Shown: positions 40,809 to 51,297, counted from the stretch's first letter. The stretch: 64,000 bases of DNA from Larkinella insperata (GCF_026248825.1 NZ_CP110973.1:744001-808000); one strand, 5' to 3'. Notes: generated by a model from the letters alone, not told the origin. Numbers and translations: made by a program.

Positions 40809-43800
40809 TCAGGGCTGGTGGCTATCGTGCCTGGAACGACGGGCTATTTTAGCCGATTGGTGGACGGTTTTCACGACCAGCGGAGGCCGGTACCGGTTCA
40901 ATTGCAACCCCTGCCCGTTAACCGCCGTGACCAGCAACGTGTCCAGGCCTTTTCCCGATAGCAAAACCGACCGCCGGGCGTCGCCGGTCACCCGCAAACC
41001 GCTTTCCCGCGGCAGCATGGGCTTGAAATTACCGCGTCCGTCGCCCAGCAGCACCAGCCCGAAGGAAGCGTCCTGACGGCCCATGTTGACTTCGTTCGGG
41101 TAGAAATTGCCGGTCAGCACCGCATCGAGTTTTCCGTCCTGATTGAAATCCTGCACCACAATGCCAAAAACCGGCGACTGCTGCGCCATTCGCGGCAGTG
41201 GCCTCATTCTGAACTCGCCGTTGCCGAGGTTTTCGATGTAGGCGCTTTGCAGGTAAGTGGCTTCGGCCTGGTAAGCCCCGTCCAGATCGTCTTTGCTCAG
41301 CAAATCGTCAAACGTCACCTTGGCGTAGTCGGCATACCGCTGGTATTTTCGCCGGAATTGAATCACCTGCTGGTTCAGGGCGTCGCGCGGCATGGCCGGA
41401 TACCGCACCCCTTTGATAAAATACCCTATCAGCGGATCAAACGTACCGTCGTTGTTGAAGTCCTTGGCAACAATCTTGATCGGTTCCTGCTCCGACGCCC
41501 GGTACAACGTGTTCAACCCTTCATTGCCGGCTATGTAATCCAGATCGCCGTCCTGATCAAAATCGCCCTGCGCCAGGCAGTTCCACCAGCCGGTGTAATG
41601 AGTGAGTGAGCGAAGGAGGGAAGGCGTGAAGGCTTTTCCCCGATCATTTTTTATCAGGGTTATCGGCATCCATTCGCCGGAGATTAACAGGTCGGAAAAA
41701 CCGTCTTTGTCGGGATCGGTCGAGAGAACGGAGCAAACCAGACCAGCTTTGAGCAGCGACGGGCACAGCTGAGCGGTTGCGTCGGTGAACCGGCATACAC
41801 CGTTCCGGCCGTCGTTGCGCAATAAATAACTGCGGGCCGGAAGCGGGTATTGACCGGGAATCTGCCGCCCGCCGACAAACAAATCCAGATCGCCATCCCG
41901 GTCAAAATCGGCAGCTGCGACGCAGGAACCACTGCCCGACACATCCGGCAGCGCGTTGGCCGGAGCCGGACTGAACTCCCCCTTGCCGTTGTTCAGATAC
42001 AAGCCGTCCTGGTAAAACGCCCGGTCGGACGCGGGTCGCTCGGCTCCTCCCGCAACTACGTACAAATCCAGATCATTATCGCCATCGGCATCGAACAGCA
42101 GGGCCGCCGTATCGTCGTGATTTTTATGAATTGGAAACGGCTTTTTGGTAAAACCGCCCGACGGTGTTCGCAGTAGAAAACAGGCTTCACTGCCCCGGTG
42201 CGTTCCGCCCACGAAGCAGTCGTCCAGGCCGTCGCCGTTGACATCGCCGGTGGCCAGCGCAAAACCCGGGCGCGACAGCATTTTGTGCAAAGCCGCCGTT
42301 TGCTTGAAGTCGACAAAAGCAGACGTGCGGTGCTGAAAGTCCAGCGGAATTTGCCCGGTTGCGCCAGTGAAAAGCGGTTCAGTGGGTTCTGGCGCGGGTT
42401 TCGCCCCTTCGCTCTTAGCGTGATCGAAACGGGCCGCAATTCGCTGATCGGCCCTGATCCGGTAGTTTGTTTCGGACCTTCCGCCGGGCCATTCGATCCG
42501 GAGCGAATCCACTACGGAGGATTTTCCTAAACCAAAATGCAAGACCGGCTCAACCGACGATTGGAAGCCGCGCACCACCGAAAGTTCAGCGTATTGCATT
42601 TTCCCGCCCGCCCAGAGCGTTACTTTTGTTCCGATCCCCTGCCGGTTGCCGGAGTCGCCCTGGCACCGAACGGATAAATAGTGGGCCGGCTGCTGCTGCT
42701 GTGCCCGGTTCTGGTACACCAGCGCTTCCGAATCGACGGTATTGACCACCAAATCCAGATCGCCGTCGCCGTCCAGATCCGCGTAGGCGGCCCCGTTGGA
42801 ATACGACAAATCGGCCAGCCCCCAGGCTTGCGAAACATCGGTGAACGCCAGATCGCCGTCGTTGCGAAAGGCGTAATTCGGTACTTTTACCTCCGGTACT
42901 TTCTGAATCAGTTCCTCGCGCTTGTCCTTCTGAAATTCTGCGGTTCCAAACCCTGAGAACTCCTCCGTGAACGAAATAAAATCCCGGTCGGTCACGTCGC
43001 GCCGGTACCCGTTGGTGATGTATAAATCCTTTCGGCCGTCGTTGTCGTAATCCGCCAGCAGAGCCGCCCAGCTCCAGTCGGTTTTGGCCACCCCCGCCAG
43101 CAAGCCAATTTCACTGAACTGCGGCAGCGGGGCCTGGGTGGTGGTGGCGGCTGGGTGAATGAGCCCTTGCCCCTCCCCTTTTGCCGCGGGGCGCACATTC
43201 CAGGTTCCCAGATTCAACTGCAACGAATTCCGCATGTACTGCATCTGGTAACGATACGGTTCGGCAATGCTGAGTTCCTTGCGGTCGTAATCCTGTCCGG
43301 CCAGCATCTTTTTCTGACGGGCATTTTCTTCTGGCAGCATGTCGAGCTGGAAAATGTCGGGCAAAGCGTCGTTGTTGAAGTCGGCAATATCGACGCCCAT
43401 GCCGTACAGGCTGGTGTGGGCGGTGGCCTGCCGGATGACATTGGTGAAGGTAGGCCCGCCCGGAGACGACTTGCCGTTATTTAAGTAGAGAATGTCACTG
43501 CTGATGAAGTCGTTGGAACAATAAATATCCGGATACCCGTCTTGGTTCAGATCACTGACGGCTAGGCCAAGCCCCAACCCTTCGTAGACAATTCCAGCCG
43601 ACTTTGAAACGTCTTTAAACACCGGATGCCCCCGCGGGCCGACGCCTTCATTGCGGTACAGCTTGCCGGTGCTGGGATACGACCCGTCGTTGATGGTGGC
43701 CCGCAGGTAGTTGGGATTTTGGAGATCAGGACCGGTATTGAGCAGGTACGCATCCAGATCGCCGTCGAGGTCGTAGTCCAGAAAGGCCGTCTGGGTGGTA

Positions 43801-44333
43801 AATGACGCATCTGACAAACCATATTGGGCGGCCATTTCCCGAAAAACCGGTTTGCCGTTGCTGACCCCCTGATTAATAAACAGTAAGTTTTCGGACTGCG
43901 GTAAAGCCGGGTGTTTGGCTACACTCACGTAAATATCCATCCAGCCGTCGCCGTTGATGTCCACCATCGAAATCCCGGTGCACCAACGGTTAGTCGTCAA
44001 CCCAGCCGCTTCAGTTACATCTTCAAATTTCCATGTGTGCGTGGTGGTGTCGATGCGGTTGAGGTACAGCCGGCAGCTCACCTGATTGCCGCCGAAAAAC
44101 ACATCGGGTCGGCCGTCGTTGTCCACGTCTCCCACGCCGACGCCCCCGCCGTTGTAAAAATTGGTGAACGTAAAAGCGTTGAAGGCCTCGGTGGGTTTGA
44201 GGTTATTGGCAAACGTGATCCCAGTCTGGCTGGACGGCATTTGCTCAAAAAGCGGTTGAGCCGATTTCCGGCAGCCCGCGTAAACTACCAGTAGCAGGGG
44301 AACGATCCGGTAAAACAAGAAGGAAGGACGCAT
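40809..44333 (-). CDS. CRTAC1-family FG-GAP/ASPIC-UnbV repeat lipoprotein
   Basis: The roughly 1174-residue lipoprotein has the signal RPSFLFYRIVPLLLVVYAGC, with lipid-anchored Cys21. More than ten FG-GAP/VCBS calcium loops follow, such as GDVDNDGRPDVFFGG, VDINGDGWMDIYVS, DYDNDGRKDLYITNGYRRDV and DLDGDGDLDLVVN. A central ASPIC/UnbV domain (about 560-640: GIGTKVTLWAGGKMQYAEL, IEWPGGRSE) splits them into two sets. Such proteins form seven-bladed propellers on the cell surface. An in-frame ATG at 44357 would extend the signal by eight residues. It is the last gene of the sigma-FecR-SusC-SusD locus. Confidence 0.88.
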   Translation of the reverse strand: MRPSFLFYRIVPLLLVVYAGCRKSAQPLFEQMPSSQTGITFANNLKPTEAFNAFTFTNFYNGGGVGVGDVDNDGRPDVFFGGNQVSCRLYLNRIDTTTHTWKFEDVTEAAGLTTNRWCTGISMVDINGDGWMDIYVSVAKHPALPQSENLLFINQGVSNGKPVFREMAAQYGLSDASFTTQTAFLDYDLDGDLDAYLLNTGPDLQNPNYLRATINDGSYPSTGKLYRNEGVGPRGHPVFKDVSKSAGIVYEGLGLGLAVSDLNQDGYPDIYCSNDFISSDILYLNNGKSSPGGPTFTNVIRQATAHTSLYGMGVDIADFNNDALPDIFQLDMLPEENARQKKMLAGQDYDRKELSIAEPYRYQMQYMRNSLQLNLGTWNVRPAAKGEGQGLIHPAATTTQAPLPQFSEIGLLAGVAKTDWSWAALLADYDNDGRKDLYITNGYRRDVTDRDFISFTEEFSGFGTAEFQKDKREELIQKVPEVKVPNYAFRNDGDLAFTDVSQAWGLADLSYSNGAAYADLDGDGDLDLVVNTVDSEALVYQNRAQQQQPAHYLSVRCQGDSGNRQGIGTKVTLWAGGKMQYAELSVVRGFQSSVEPVLHFGLGKSSVVDSLRIEWPGGRSETNYRIRADQRIAARFDHAKSEGAKPAPEPTEPLFTGATGQIPLDFQHRTSAFVDFKQTAALHKMLSRPGFALATGDVNGDGLDDCFVGGTHRGSEACFLLRTPSGGFTKKPFPIHKNHDDTAALLFDADGDNDLDLYVVAGGAERPASDRAFYQDGLYLNNGKGEFSPAPANALPDVSGSGSCVAAADFDRDGDLDLFVGGRQIPGQYPLPARSYLLRNDGRNGVCRFTDATAQLCPSLLKAGLVCSVLSTDPDKDGFSDLLISGEWMPITLIKNDRGKAFTPSLLRSLTHYTGWWNCLAQGDFDQDGDLDYIAGNEGLNTLYRASEQEPIKIVAKDFNNDGTFDPLIGYFIKGVRYPAMPRDALNQQVIQFRRKYQRYADYAKVTFDDLLSKDDLDGAYQAEATYLQSAYIENLGNGEFRMRPLPRMAQQSPVFGIVVQDFNQDGKLDAVLTGNFYPNEVNMGRQDASFGLVLLGDGRGNFKPMLPRESGLRVTGDARRSVLLSGKGLDTLLVTAVNGQGLQLNRYRPPLVVKTVHQSAKIARRSRHDSHQP

Positions 44334-44376
44334 GAGGCTCGCTGGCAATGAACGCATTATAAAGCTAATAAAGCGA

Positions 44377-44404
44377 GGAACAACCGGTATTATACCGTTG
44401 CTCC
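44377..44404 (-). terminator. Hairpin after the first SusD gene
   Basis: The reverse strand forms a 13-bp stem with one bulge (GGAGCAACGGTAT and ATACCGGTTGTTCC), followed by CGCTTTATTAG. It lies in the 44-71-bp gap between the SusD stop and the FG-GAP lipoprotein start and may reduce read-through to that gene. Confidence 0.6.
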
Positions 44405-44446
44405 CCGCTCCGTATTTCCTATTTCATCCGTTTAAACACCGGTGAA

Positions 44447-45979
44447 TTAATAGCCCGGGTTCTGGTCAGTCGGTTCAATTTTCGGATTGTTGTCTACTTC
44501 CTGCTGCGGAATGGGCAACAGCTCGTGTTTCCCTTTCTGGAAGTACGAGAAGGGTTCGGCCTTCAGCTTATTGGCTTTCCGCCAGCGCAACAGGTCGCGG
44601 TTCCGGATTTGCTCTCCGCTCAACTCCACCCGCCGTTCGTGCACAATGGCGCTAAACACCTGGTCTTTGGTACCAACCGGATAAGCCGCCGTTGGGTAGG
44701 GTGGCATGTTGACGCTCTTCCGCGCCCGGACCATGTTGAGGTACTTGATGGCTTCGGCCGTGTTGCCCAATTCGTTTTCCACCTCGGCCATTGACAGCAG
44801 CGTTTCGGCGTAGCGCATAATCCGCTGGTTAATTCCGCCGGTCAGATACGACTGATCGGTTTTGTACATCAGCGAAAATTTCCGCCAGCTTACTTTCATC
44901 GTCTGCCCATCGACCGTCGAGGAGTTACCGTTCTGGGCCGCATCCGTGAGCGTGTTTTTGTCGTTGTTGTATTTGTCGCCAGTCATGTAAAACGACTTGG
45001 CAAACCGGGGATCGCGGCCGGTAGCGGTTTTCTCGAACTCATTGAGCAGGCTGTTGGACGGAATGACGTTCCGCCAGCCGATGGCCGAATACTCCTGCGT
45101 CCGCACGGTTTCGGTCCCGGCCGTAGCACCGTTGCCGTCTGCATCCCAGTTGTAGTTACCACCCGCCGGAAAGAAATTAATTTCAAAGATCGACTCTTTA
45201 TTGAATTCCGTTTCTTCCAGGAAGTTATCCAGGTACTCATCGACCAGTCCATAAACGCCCGAGGTAATGATTTTCTGCAACTCGGTTTTGGCGTTGGTGT
45301 AATCGGCCTGCTGCAGATAGACCCGGGCGAGTAGCATCTGCGCGGCTCCTTTGGTAGCCCGTCCCAGGTTGTCGGCATTGTACGTAGCTGGCAGCGCTTC
45401 CTGAGCGGCTTTGAGGTCGGCGATGATAAAGGCGTAGACATCCCCCTCGGACGAACGCGGCAGTGCCCCTTCTACCGACGTAACGTAGTTTTTGTACAAC
45501 GGCACCGCCCCCCACAATGTAACCAGATCGAAATACGCCCAGGCCCGTAGAAACCGGGCTTCAGCCAAGAGCCGGGCTTTGTCGGCCGCCGGAATATCCG
45601 CGACTTTTTCGGAGAGATCGATGGTGGCGTTGGCCCGGTGAACGAGCCGGTAGAACCCCTGCCAAACGCTTCCCGACACGCCATTATCGGTCGTGTAGCT
45701 TCCCAATAAAATCTGGTTTCGGGGCGTTTCCAACTGGCCACCTCCGGCCGCCACATCGTCACTGCGTAAATCGTGCAGGAAAAACCACTCCCGGGAGGTA
45801 AGTGCATTGGCTTTAGCCAAGGCATAAACAGCATTGACGGCACTGGACAGTTCGGCTCCGTTTTTGTAAAAGGTATCGACCGTTACTCCGTTGGGATTCA
45901 GCTTGTCCAGATCACTTTCCTGGCAGCCCACCACCAGACCCAGAAAAAGAATACCGGATAAAAGAAGTTTATTTTTCAT
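44447..45979 (-). CDS. SusD/RagB family nutrient-binding lipoprotein
   Basis: The 510-residue surface lipoprotein has Cys19 in the lipobox LFLGLVVGC. It shows the SusD TPR-like N-terminal part (RANATIDLSEKV, RLLAEARFLRAWAYFDLVTL) and the family's C-terminal AIVHERRVELSGEQIRNRDLLRWRKANKL block. SusD caps the SusC barrel and hands over oligosaccharide ligands. The partner SusC gene lies 45 bp upstream. No glycosidase is linked to this pair, so the ligand is unknown. Confidence 0.95.
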   Translation of the reverse strand: MKNKLLLSGILFLGLVVGCQESDLDKLNPNGVTVDTFYKNGAELSSAVNAVYALAKANALTSREWFFLHDLRSDDVAAGGGQLETPRNQILLGSYTTDNGVSGSVWQGFYRLVHRANATIDLSEKVADIPAADKARLLAEARFLRAWAYFDLVTLWGAVPLYKNYVTSVEGALPRSSEGDVYAFIIADLKAAQEALPATYNADNLGRATKGAAQMLLARVYLQQADYTNAKTELQKIITSGVYGLVDEYLDNFLEETEFNKESIFEINFFPAGGNYNWDADGNGATAGTETVRTQEYSAIGWRNVIPSNSLLNEFEKTATGRDPRFAKSFYMTGDKYNNDKNTLTDAAQNGNSSTVDGQTMKVSWRKFSLMYKTDQSYLTGGINQRIMRYAETLLSMAEVENELGNTAEAIKYLNMVRARKSVNMPPYPTAAYPVGTKDQVFSAIVHERRVELSGEQIRNRDLLRWRKANKLKAEPFSYFQKGKHELLPIPQQEVDNNPKIEPTDQNPGY

Positions 45980-46024
45980 TGAAATTGTTCGTTAGTAGGT
46001 TCTCCAAATCAGCACGGGGTTCGA

Positions 46025-49000
46025 CTAGAAACCGATATTCAGACCAATCAGCAGCGTGCGCGGTTGCGGATACTGCCCGTAGTCAATTCCGTTGGTCAGC
46101 AATTTACTCGTATCACCAGCCCCACCGTTCACGCCGATTTCCGGATCAAGGCCCGTATACCCAGTAAATGTCAGCAGGTTTTGGGAAGAGACGTAAATAC
46201 GCGCTCTTGTGAGCGTGTTGGCGGTAAACTTGCTCAGGATGGGCGCCGGGATGGAATACCCAATACTCAGATTTTTTACGCGCATGTAGGAGCCGCTTTC
46301 AATAAACCGGTCAGAGGTTCGGCTGTTGTTGTTCGGGTCACCGCTGATCGCCCGGGGCACATCCGTATTTGTATTAGTGGGTGTCCAGGCATTCAGTACG
46401 TCTTTCCCGGCATTAAACAACCGCAACATTCCCTGCTCAATTACTTTCGTACCATTGTAGAGCTTATTACCGTAAACACCCTGCAGATAAAGCGTCAGAT
46501 CGAAGTTTTTGTAGTTGGCGCTGAAATTGACGCCGTAGCTGAATTTCGGAATGTAACTGCCCAGATAAACCCGGTCGCTGGCATTGACAACACCATCACC
46601 ATTGATGTCTTTAAACTTGATGTCGCCTGCGGAGGTATTTTTGGTCGGGTCGTGAGCTTCACGGTTGTCGGGCCGGGATTGCGGTTTGGGTGAATTATAC
46701 ACTTCATCGACCGTCTGATAAATCCCTTCCACGAGATAGCCATAGAATGACTGGATGGGTTGACCCGCTTCTGTTTTTGTAATATCAGCACCGCCGAAAT
46801 CCGAATTAGCGCCGGAATAGATGGTCGCACTTGGTGTGGCCAGACTCAGCACTTTGTTGCGGGTCATATCCAGGTTCCCGGATAGGTTCCAGCGAAAATC
46901 ACCTTCGTTTTTGCTGTAGCCAATCTGGAATTCGTAGCCCCAGTTTTTCATGCTGCCGATATTAGCCAAGGGTGCCGTCGAATACCCGATGGAATTCGGA
47001 ATAGGAACATTCAGCAGCAAGCCATCGGTTCTCCGGTTATAGGTTTCAGCCGTGAAGGTCAACCTGTTACTGAAGAGTCCCAAGTCAATTCCGAAGTTGG
47101 TCATGGTGGTAGATTCCCAGCTTAGCTTGGTATTCCCTAAGGCGCTGAAATAAGACCCCAATACTTTGTTGGCACCAAAGACGTAATTAGTATTGTCGGC
47201 GGAGATCAGCGACTGCCAGGCATAATTTCCAATGGAATTATTTCCAGTTTCACCGTAACTGGCCCGAATTTTTAATTCCGAAATGGAGGGAACTGATTTT
47301 AGGAATTCTTCTTCACTAATCCGCCAGCCCACCGAAGCCGCTGGAAATGTACCCCATTTTCTACCGGGTGCAAACCGCGAGGAACCATCCCGGCGCACCG
47401 ACCCGCTGATCAGGTATTTCCCGCCGAATTCGTAGTTGACCCGACCAATGTACGAAATCAGGCTGTTTTCTTCCAGAACGCTGGTAACACCGGGGTTCGA
47501 AATACCCTGCAAAACATTAATGTCGTTGTTGGGACGGTAGCCGTTTCCATTCAAACTTGAGCCGCGGGAATTCTGTTTCTCAGCGACTGCGGTAGCGGTT
47601 ACGTAATGCTTACCGAACGTTTTCTCAAATGTCAGCTGGTTGGTCAGGATGGGTGAATAATAGGAGTTTCGATTGTCCTGAATATTGTTCTGAACCCGGC
47701 TTTTATAACCGTCATTGTAAATCGGGAAAATATTTTGCCCTATGTTGGTCACGACATCCGCTCCGAAGCTAAACCGGTACTTCAGGAAGTTCGTAAATCG
47801 TACCTCAGCAAACAGCGTTCCCAGGAGTTTGATTCGCTGGGTATAGCTTTGATCCTGCAGGGCAATCCGCACCGGGTTGTCGGGATCAGAGCCATCAGCC
47901 GCCGTTGGAGAACTGTAACCGCCTACTTTGGTTGGGTCCGAAACCGGCCAGTACGGCAAGTTTCGGATGGCCTGCATGACCGCCGTCCGGCCACCGCCAA
48001 AGCCCTGCTCACCCCGCATTTTGTCGTACGAAATCATCAGCGTCTGCCCGAACGACAGAAATTTATTGATCTGATGATCCGAATTCAGCCGGACGTTCCC
48101 CCGCTTGTAGTTCGTTCCGATCAAAATTCCTTCCTGGTCGAAATAACCCACCGAAGCGAAGAACCGTGACAGGCTGTTGCCACCGGATACCGAAACCTGG
48201 TGCTGCTGAATCGGTGCCGTGCGGAGCATCACGTCCTGCCAGTTGGTTTCGGTTTGGGCAAACGTCTGCGAAGCGCCCTCGTAAATGGGGGTGTTCAGAT
48301 TGCTTAACCGGGCGGGCATTGCGATACCGGCATTGCCCAGCAACGCCGTTGCGTACTGAATGTATTCCTGCGTATTGAGCAAATCCAGCTTTTTCCAGGC
48401 GCTCTGCGTACCAAAATAGGTATCCAGGCTAACGTGTATTTTTCCGTCTTTCGAACCCCGTTTGGTAGTAATAATCACAACCCCATTGGCCCCCCGTGAT
48501 CCGTAGATAGCCGCTGAACTGGCGTCTTTCAGAACTTCTAGCGATTCGATGTCTTTCGGATCAAGGTTGTTGAGATCACTCGACGGGACGCCGTCAATTA
48601 CGTAGAGCGGCCCCGATGCGTTGTTGATCGAACCGACTCCCCGGATGCGGACAATCGGTGCCTGTCCCGGGCTTCCGTTGTTGACCACCCGCACGCCTGG
48701 AACCCGGCCCTGCAGGGCAGACTCCGCGCTGATGACCGGCAAAGCCGTCAGTTCTTTCGGCGTTACCGAAGAAACCGCCCCCGTAACCGACGCCCGCTTC
48801 TGCGTTCCGTATCCGACAACGACTATTTCTTCCAGCGCTTTCTCGTCCTGCGCCAGAGTTACATTCAGCGTCGTCCGGCCGTTGATCGGAATTTCCTGCG
48901 AAGCGTAGCCGACGAAGCTGAAAACCAATGTGGAATTGCCCGGAACATTGAGCGAATATGCCCCCTCGCTGTTGGTGGTCGTTCCCCGGGTGGTGCCCTT

Positions 49001-49549
49001 GATGACGACACTCACCCCCGGCATAGCATCCCCGTTAGCATCAGAAACCTTGCCCTTGATGTCTTCCAGCGGTCGCTCGGCCGAGCTGACGGAATAGCCA
49101 ATGCGCTCCAGCTTAGTCAGGTTCAGGTCGCCCAGTCCGATGGGTTCGTTTCCTACGGGTGCTTCAAAGGCCTTCTTTTCAATCTGGCCTATTTTGCGCA
49201 GAAACCGGGTGCTTTTGTCCTTACTGGCCACAATAATGTAGAAGTTCGCCTGGATTTTCTCAAACGTCAACCCTTTATCAGCCAGCAAGTTGTTTAACGC
49301 TTCCTCCACTGTACGCCCCCGGTTGGCGTTCAGCGCAACTTTCATATCGACCAGATCCGTCCGGTAGATAAATGAAACGCGATAGTGTTTCTCCAGTTCC
49401 GATAACGCAGTCCGAAGCGTTACCATGGGTGCGGCTACATCCTTCTCCTGCGGCCAAACCCGGTGCCCATTCGATGCAATCATCTGGGCGCGGGTCGGCA
49501 GGGCCCCGGCCAGCAACGCTCCTCCCAAAAGTAAAACTATTTTTTTCAT
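46025..49549 (-). CDS. SusC/RagA TonB-linked outer-membrane transporter with STN domain
   Basis: The 1174-residue TonB-dependent receptor has a signal peptide (1-22), an STN domain (about 48-108: RVSFIYRTDLVDMKV), a carboxypeptidase-regulatory-like beta domain (about 163-232: VSDANGDAMPGVSVVIKGTT), the SusC motif EIVVVGYGTQKR (241-252), a plug domain and a long barrel ending in LLIGLNIGF. The STN domain is what contacts FecR in trans-envelope signalling. That fits the two genes just upstream, fecR and the ECF sigma gene. It forms the SusCD complex with the next gene. Confidence 0.96.
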   Translation of the reverse strand: MKKIVLLLGGALLAGALPTRAQMIASNGHRVWPQEKDVAAPMVTLRTALSELEKHYRVSFIYRTDLVDMKVALNANRGRTVEEALNNLLADKGLTFEKIQANFYIIVASKDKSTRFLRKIGQIEKKAFEAPVGNEPIGLGDLNLTKLERIGYSVSSAERPLEDIKGKVSDANGDAMPGVSVVIKGTTRGTTTNSEGAYSLNVPGNSTLVFSFVGYASQEIPINGRTTLNVTLAQDEKALEEIVVVGYGTQKRASVTGAVSSVTPKELTALPVISAESALQGRVPGVRVVNNGSPGQAPIVRIRGVGSINNASGPLYVIDGVPSSDLNNLDPKDIESLEVLKDASSAAIYGSRGANGVVIITTKRGSKDGKIHVSLDTYFGTQSAWKKLDLLNTQEYIQYATALLGNAGIAMPARLSNLNTPIYEGASQTFAQTETNWQDVMLRTAPIQQHQVSVSGGNSLSRFFASVGYFDQEGILIGTNYKRGNVRLNSDHQINKFLSFGQTLMISYDKMRGEQGFGGGRTAVMQAIRNLPYWPVSDPTKVGGYSSPTAADGSDPDNPVRIALQDQSYTQRIKLLGTLFAEVRFTNFLKYRFSFGADVVTNIGQNIFPIYNDGYKSRVQNNIQDNRNSYYSPILTNQLTFEKTFGKHYVTATAVAEKQNSRGSSLNGNGYRPNNDINVLQGISNPGVTSVLEENSLISYIGRVNYEFGGKYLISGSVRRDGSSRFAPGRKWGTFPAASVGWRISEEEFLKSVPSISELKIRASYGETGNNSIGNYAWQSLISADNTNYVFGANKVLGSYFSALGNTKLSWESTTMTNFGIDLGLFSNRLTFTAETYNRRTDGLLLNVPIPNSIGYSTAPLANIGSMKNWGYEFQIGYSKNEGDFRWNLSGNLDMTRNKVLSLATPSATIYSGANSDFGGADITKTEAGQPIQSFYGYLVEGIYQTVDEVYNSPKPQSRPDNREAHDPTKNTSAGDIKFKDINGDGVVNASDRVYLGSYIPKFSYGVNFSANYKNFDLTLYLQGVYGNKLYNGTKVIEQGMLRLFNAGKDVLNAWTPTNTNTDVPRAISGDPNNNSRTSDRFIESGSYMRVKNLSIGYSIPAPILSKFTANTLTRARIYVSSQNLLTFTGYTGLDPEIGVNGGAGDTSKLLTNGIDYGQYPQPRTLLIGLNIGF

Positions 49550-49560
49550 GCGTGAGGGGT

Positions 49561-50541
49561 TTATTCTATGATAATATGGTTGGCTTTTCGGGTGATTTTC
49601 AGGTCGAACAGGGCCGAAAGCCCCTTCAGGATGGTGTTGGCGTCCTTACCCGGAATGGTACCCGTCACTTTCTGCTGCAGCAGGTCGCGGTCCCGGATTT
49701 CTACGTCCAACCCGTAGGTATCCTTCAGCAACTGGGCAACTTCGGTAAGGGTCGTGCCCTCGAAAATCAGCTTGTCCGTACGCCAGGATGATTGAGCCAG
49801 CGCGTTTACCCGTTTCTTGCAGAAGGCTTTCGTTTCGGTATCGGCAAAGAACATCTCGCCCGGCTTCATCTCCAGGTGGTTGGCCGGATTGTCAGCAACC
49901 CGCATCTGGATACGGCCTTCGTTCAGCACCACCTTGGTTTTTGTCTTTCGGGTATACACGTTGAAGCGCGTTCCCAGTACCTCAACGTTCATCTGCGTGG
50001 GCAGGTGAACCTGAAAACGCTGGTGATTTTGGGTGTGGACAACTTCAAAAAACGCTTCCCCTTCCACCCAGACTTCGCGGGGCTGATCGGCTTTCCAGTG
50101 CTCAAAATACCGGAGCGTGGTATTGCCGTTCATGGTCACCACCGACTGATCGGGCAGCACCACCCGGCGGGTCTGCCCAAAATCGGTATGCAGGGAAATG
50201 GGCGGGGGAGTGACAAACTGCCGGTAGAAAAACAGCGAGCCCGTCGCCAGCAGAATCAGCCCGACCGTAGCCGCAGCCATCCAGCGCCACAACGGTCGCA
50301 GCGGTCGAACGGACGCTTCTGCGGCATCTTGTTTACGGGCCTGAATCCGGCTGAAAAGGCGCTGGGCCTGCTGGCGTTCGACAACGTCCAGGTGCAGTTC
50401 GCCCGGATCGGCCAGATCCGTTTCCAGCAGGAGCTGCAACTGCCGCTGACCGTCCGTGGTTGCCAGATACCGCAACACCGACCGGGCTTCGTCAGAAGTG
50501 CATTCGTTTTGTAAATACTTCTGTAAAAGTTGTGTCTCCAT
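49561..50541 (-). CDS. FecR family anti-sigma factor
   Basis: The 326-residue inner-membrane regulator has an N-terminal cytoplasmic part (about 1-85), one helix (87-108: WMAAATVGLILLATGSLFFY), the FecR domain (about 120-215: TDFGQTRRVVLPDQSVVTMN) and a C-terminal DUF4974 domain (about 245-325: LTEVAQLLKDTYGLDVEI). It holds the ECF sigma factor until the SusC STN domain binds. It lies 11 bp before susC. Confidence 0.94.
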   Translation of the reverse strand: METQLLQKYLQNECTSDEARSVLRYLATTDGQRQLQLLLETDLADPGELHLDVVERQQAQRLFSRIQARKQDAAEASVRPLRPLWRWMAAATVGLILLATGSLFFYRQFVTPPPISLHTDFGQTRRVVLPDQSVVTMNGNTTLRYFEHWKADQPREVWVEGEAFFEVVHTQNHQRFQVHLPTQMNVEVLGTRFNVYTRKTKTKVVLNEGRIQMRVADNPANHLEMKPGEMFFADTETKAFCKKRVNALAQSSWRTDKLIFEGTTLTEVAQLLKDTYGLDVEIRDRDLLQQKVTGTIPGKDANTILKGLSALFDLKITRKANHIIIE

Positions 50542-50625
50542 TCAGGCGGCTTAGGAATAGTTCTACTCTTTCCTAAATAGATACACACTTCCTGACCGGA
50601 AGTATTATTCACCAAAGAAAAAATA

Positions 50626-51243
50626 TTACGGGAGCAATAAATAAAACAGAATGGGCAGGATGCCTTCCAGATCGGCGTGTTTACTGAGGTAGTCTTTGAG
50701 GAACTTCGTGGCCTGCGAAAACTGGACTTTGACGGTATTGATCGAAACGGCCAGATGGCGAGCAACCTCTTCGTTGGTCATGCCGTTGAAGACCCGCAAC
50801 CGGAACACGTTGGCCCGCTGCGGAGTCAGTTCCTGTATGCCCTTCTCCAAAATGGCCCGGTACTCCTGCAATTGAAAGGCATCGCTGGTTGTATCGTGCC
50901 CCAGCTTTTCCTCCACTTCGCAGGAAAGGTACTCCCAGATGGTTTCGTGATGATCCCGAATCACGTTGAGTACGTGATTTTTCATCGAAATCGACAAGAA
51001 GCTTTTGATGGCGTAGGTCTCGTTGAGGGCTTCGCGGTGCGCCCAGAGTTTAAGGAAAATATCCTGAACCGCATCCTCGGCCAGATCCGGGTTTTTCAGA
51101 AACTTGATACCGATGGCATACAGATGTTTGTAGTAACGGTAAAAAATCTCCTCAAAGGCCTGCTCGTCACCCGCTTTCAAGCGCAGGGCAACCTCCTTTT
51201 CAGCGTTCTGGCCCAGCCGAATGGGTAGTTTTCGAATCCGCAT
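50626..51243 (-). CDS. ECF RNA polymerase sigma factor (Bacteroidetes family)
   Basis: The 205-residue sigma-70-family protein has region 2 (about 27-90: AFEEIFYRYYKHLYAIGIKF, AEDAVQDIFLKLWAHRE) and region 4 (about 135-185: RANVFRLRVFNGMTNEEVAR, VSINTVKVQFSQATKFLKDY). It has no region 3. It is the first gene of the locus sigma-fecR-susC-susD. The gap to fecR (84 bp) holds two short hairpins (50551-50576 and 50587-50603). Confidence 0.94.
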   Translation of the reverse strand: MRIRKLPIRLGQNAEKEVALRLKAGDEQAFEEIFYRYYKHLYAIGIKFLKNPDLAEDAVQDIFLKLWAHREALNETYAIKSFLSISMKNHVLNVIRDHHETIWEYLSCEVEEKLGHDTTSDAFQLQEYRAILEKGIQELTPQRANVFRLRVFNGMTNEEVARHLAVSINTVKVQFSQATKFLKDYLSKHADLEGILPILFYLLLP

Positions 51244-51297
51244 GAACTGGCCTTGAAAGTGGTTTTATTAAATAGAGAAAAGTTACTTACAAGTAGC

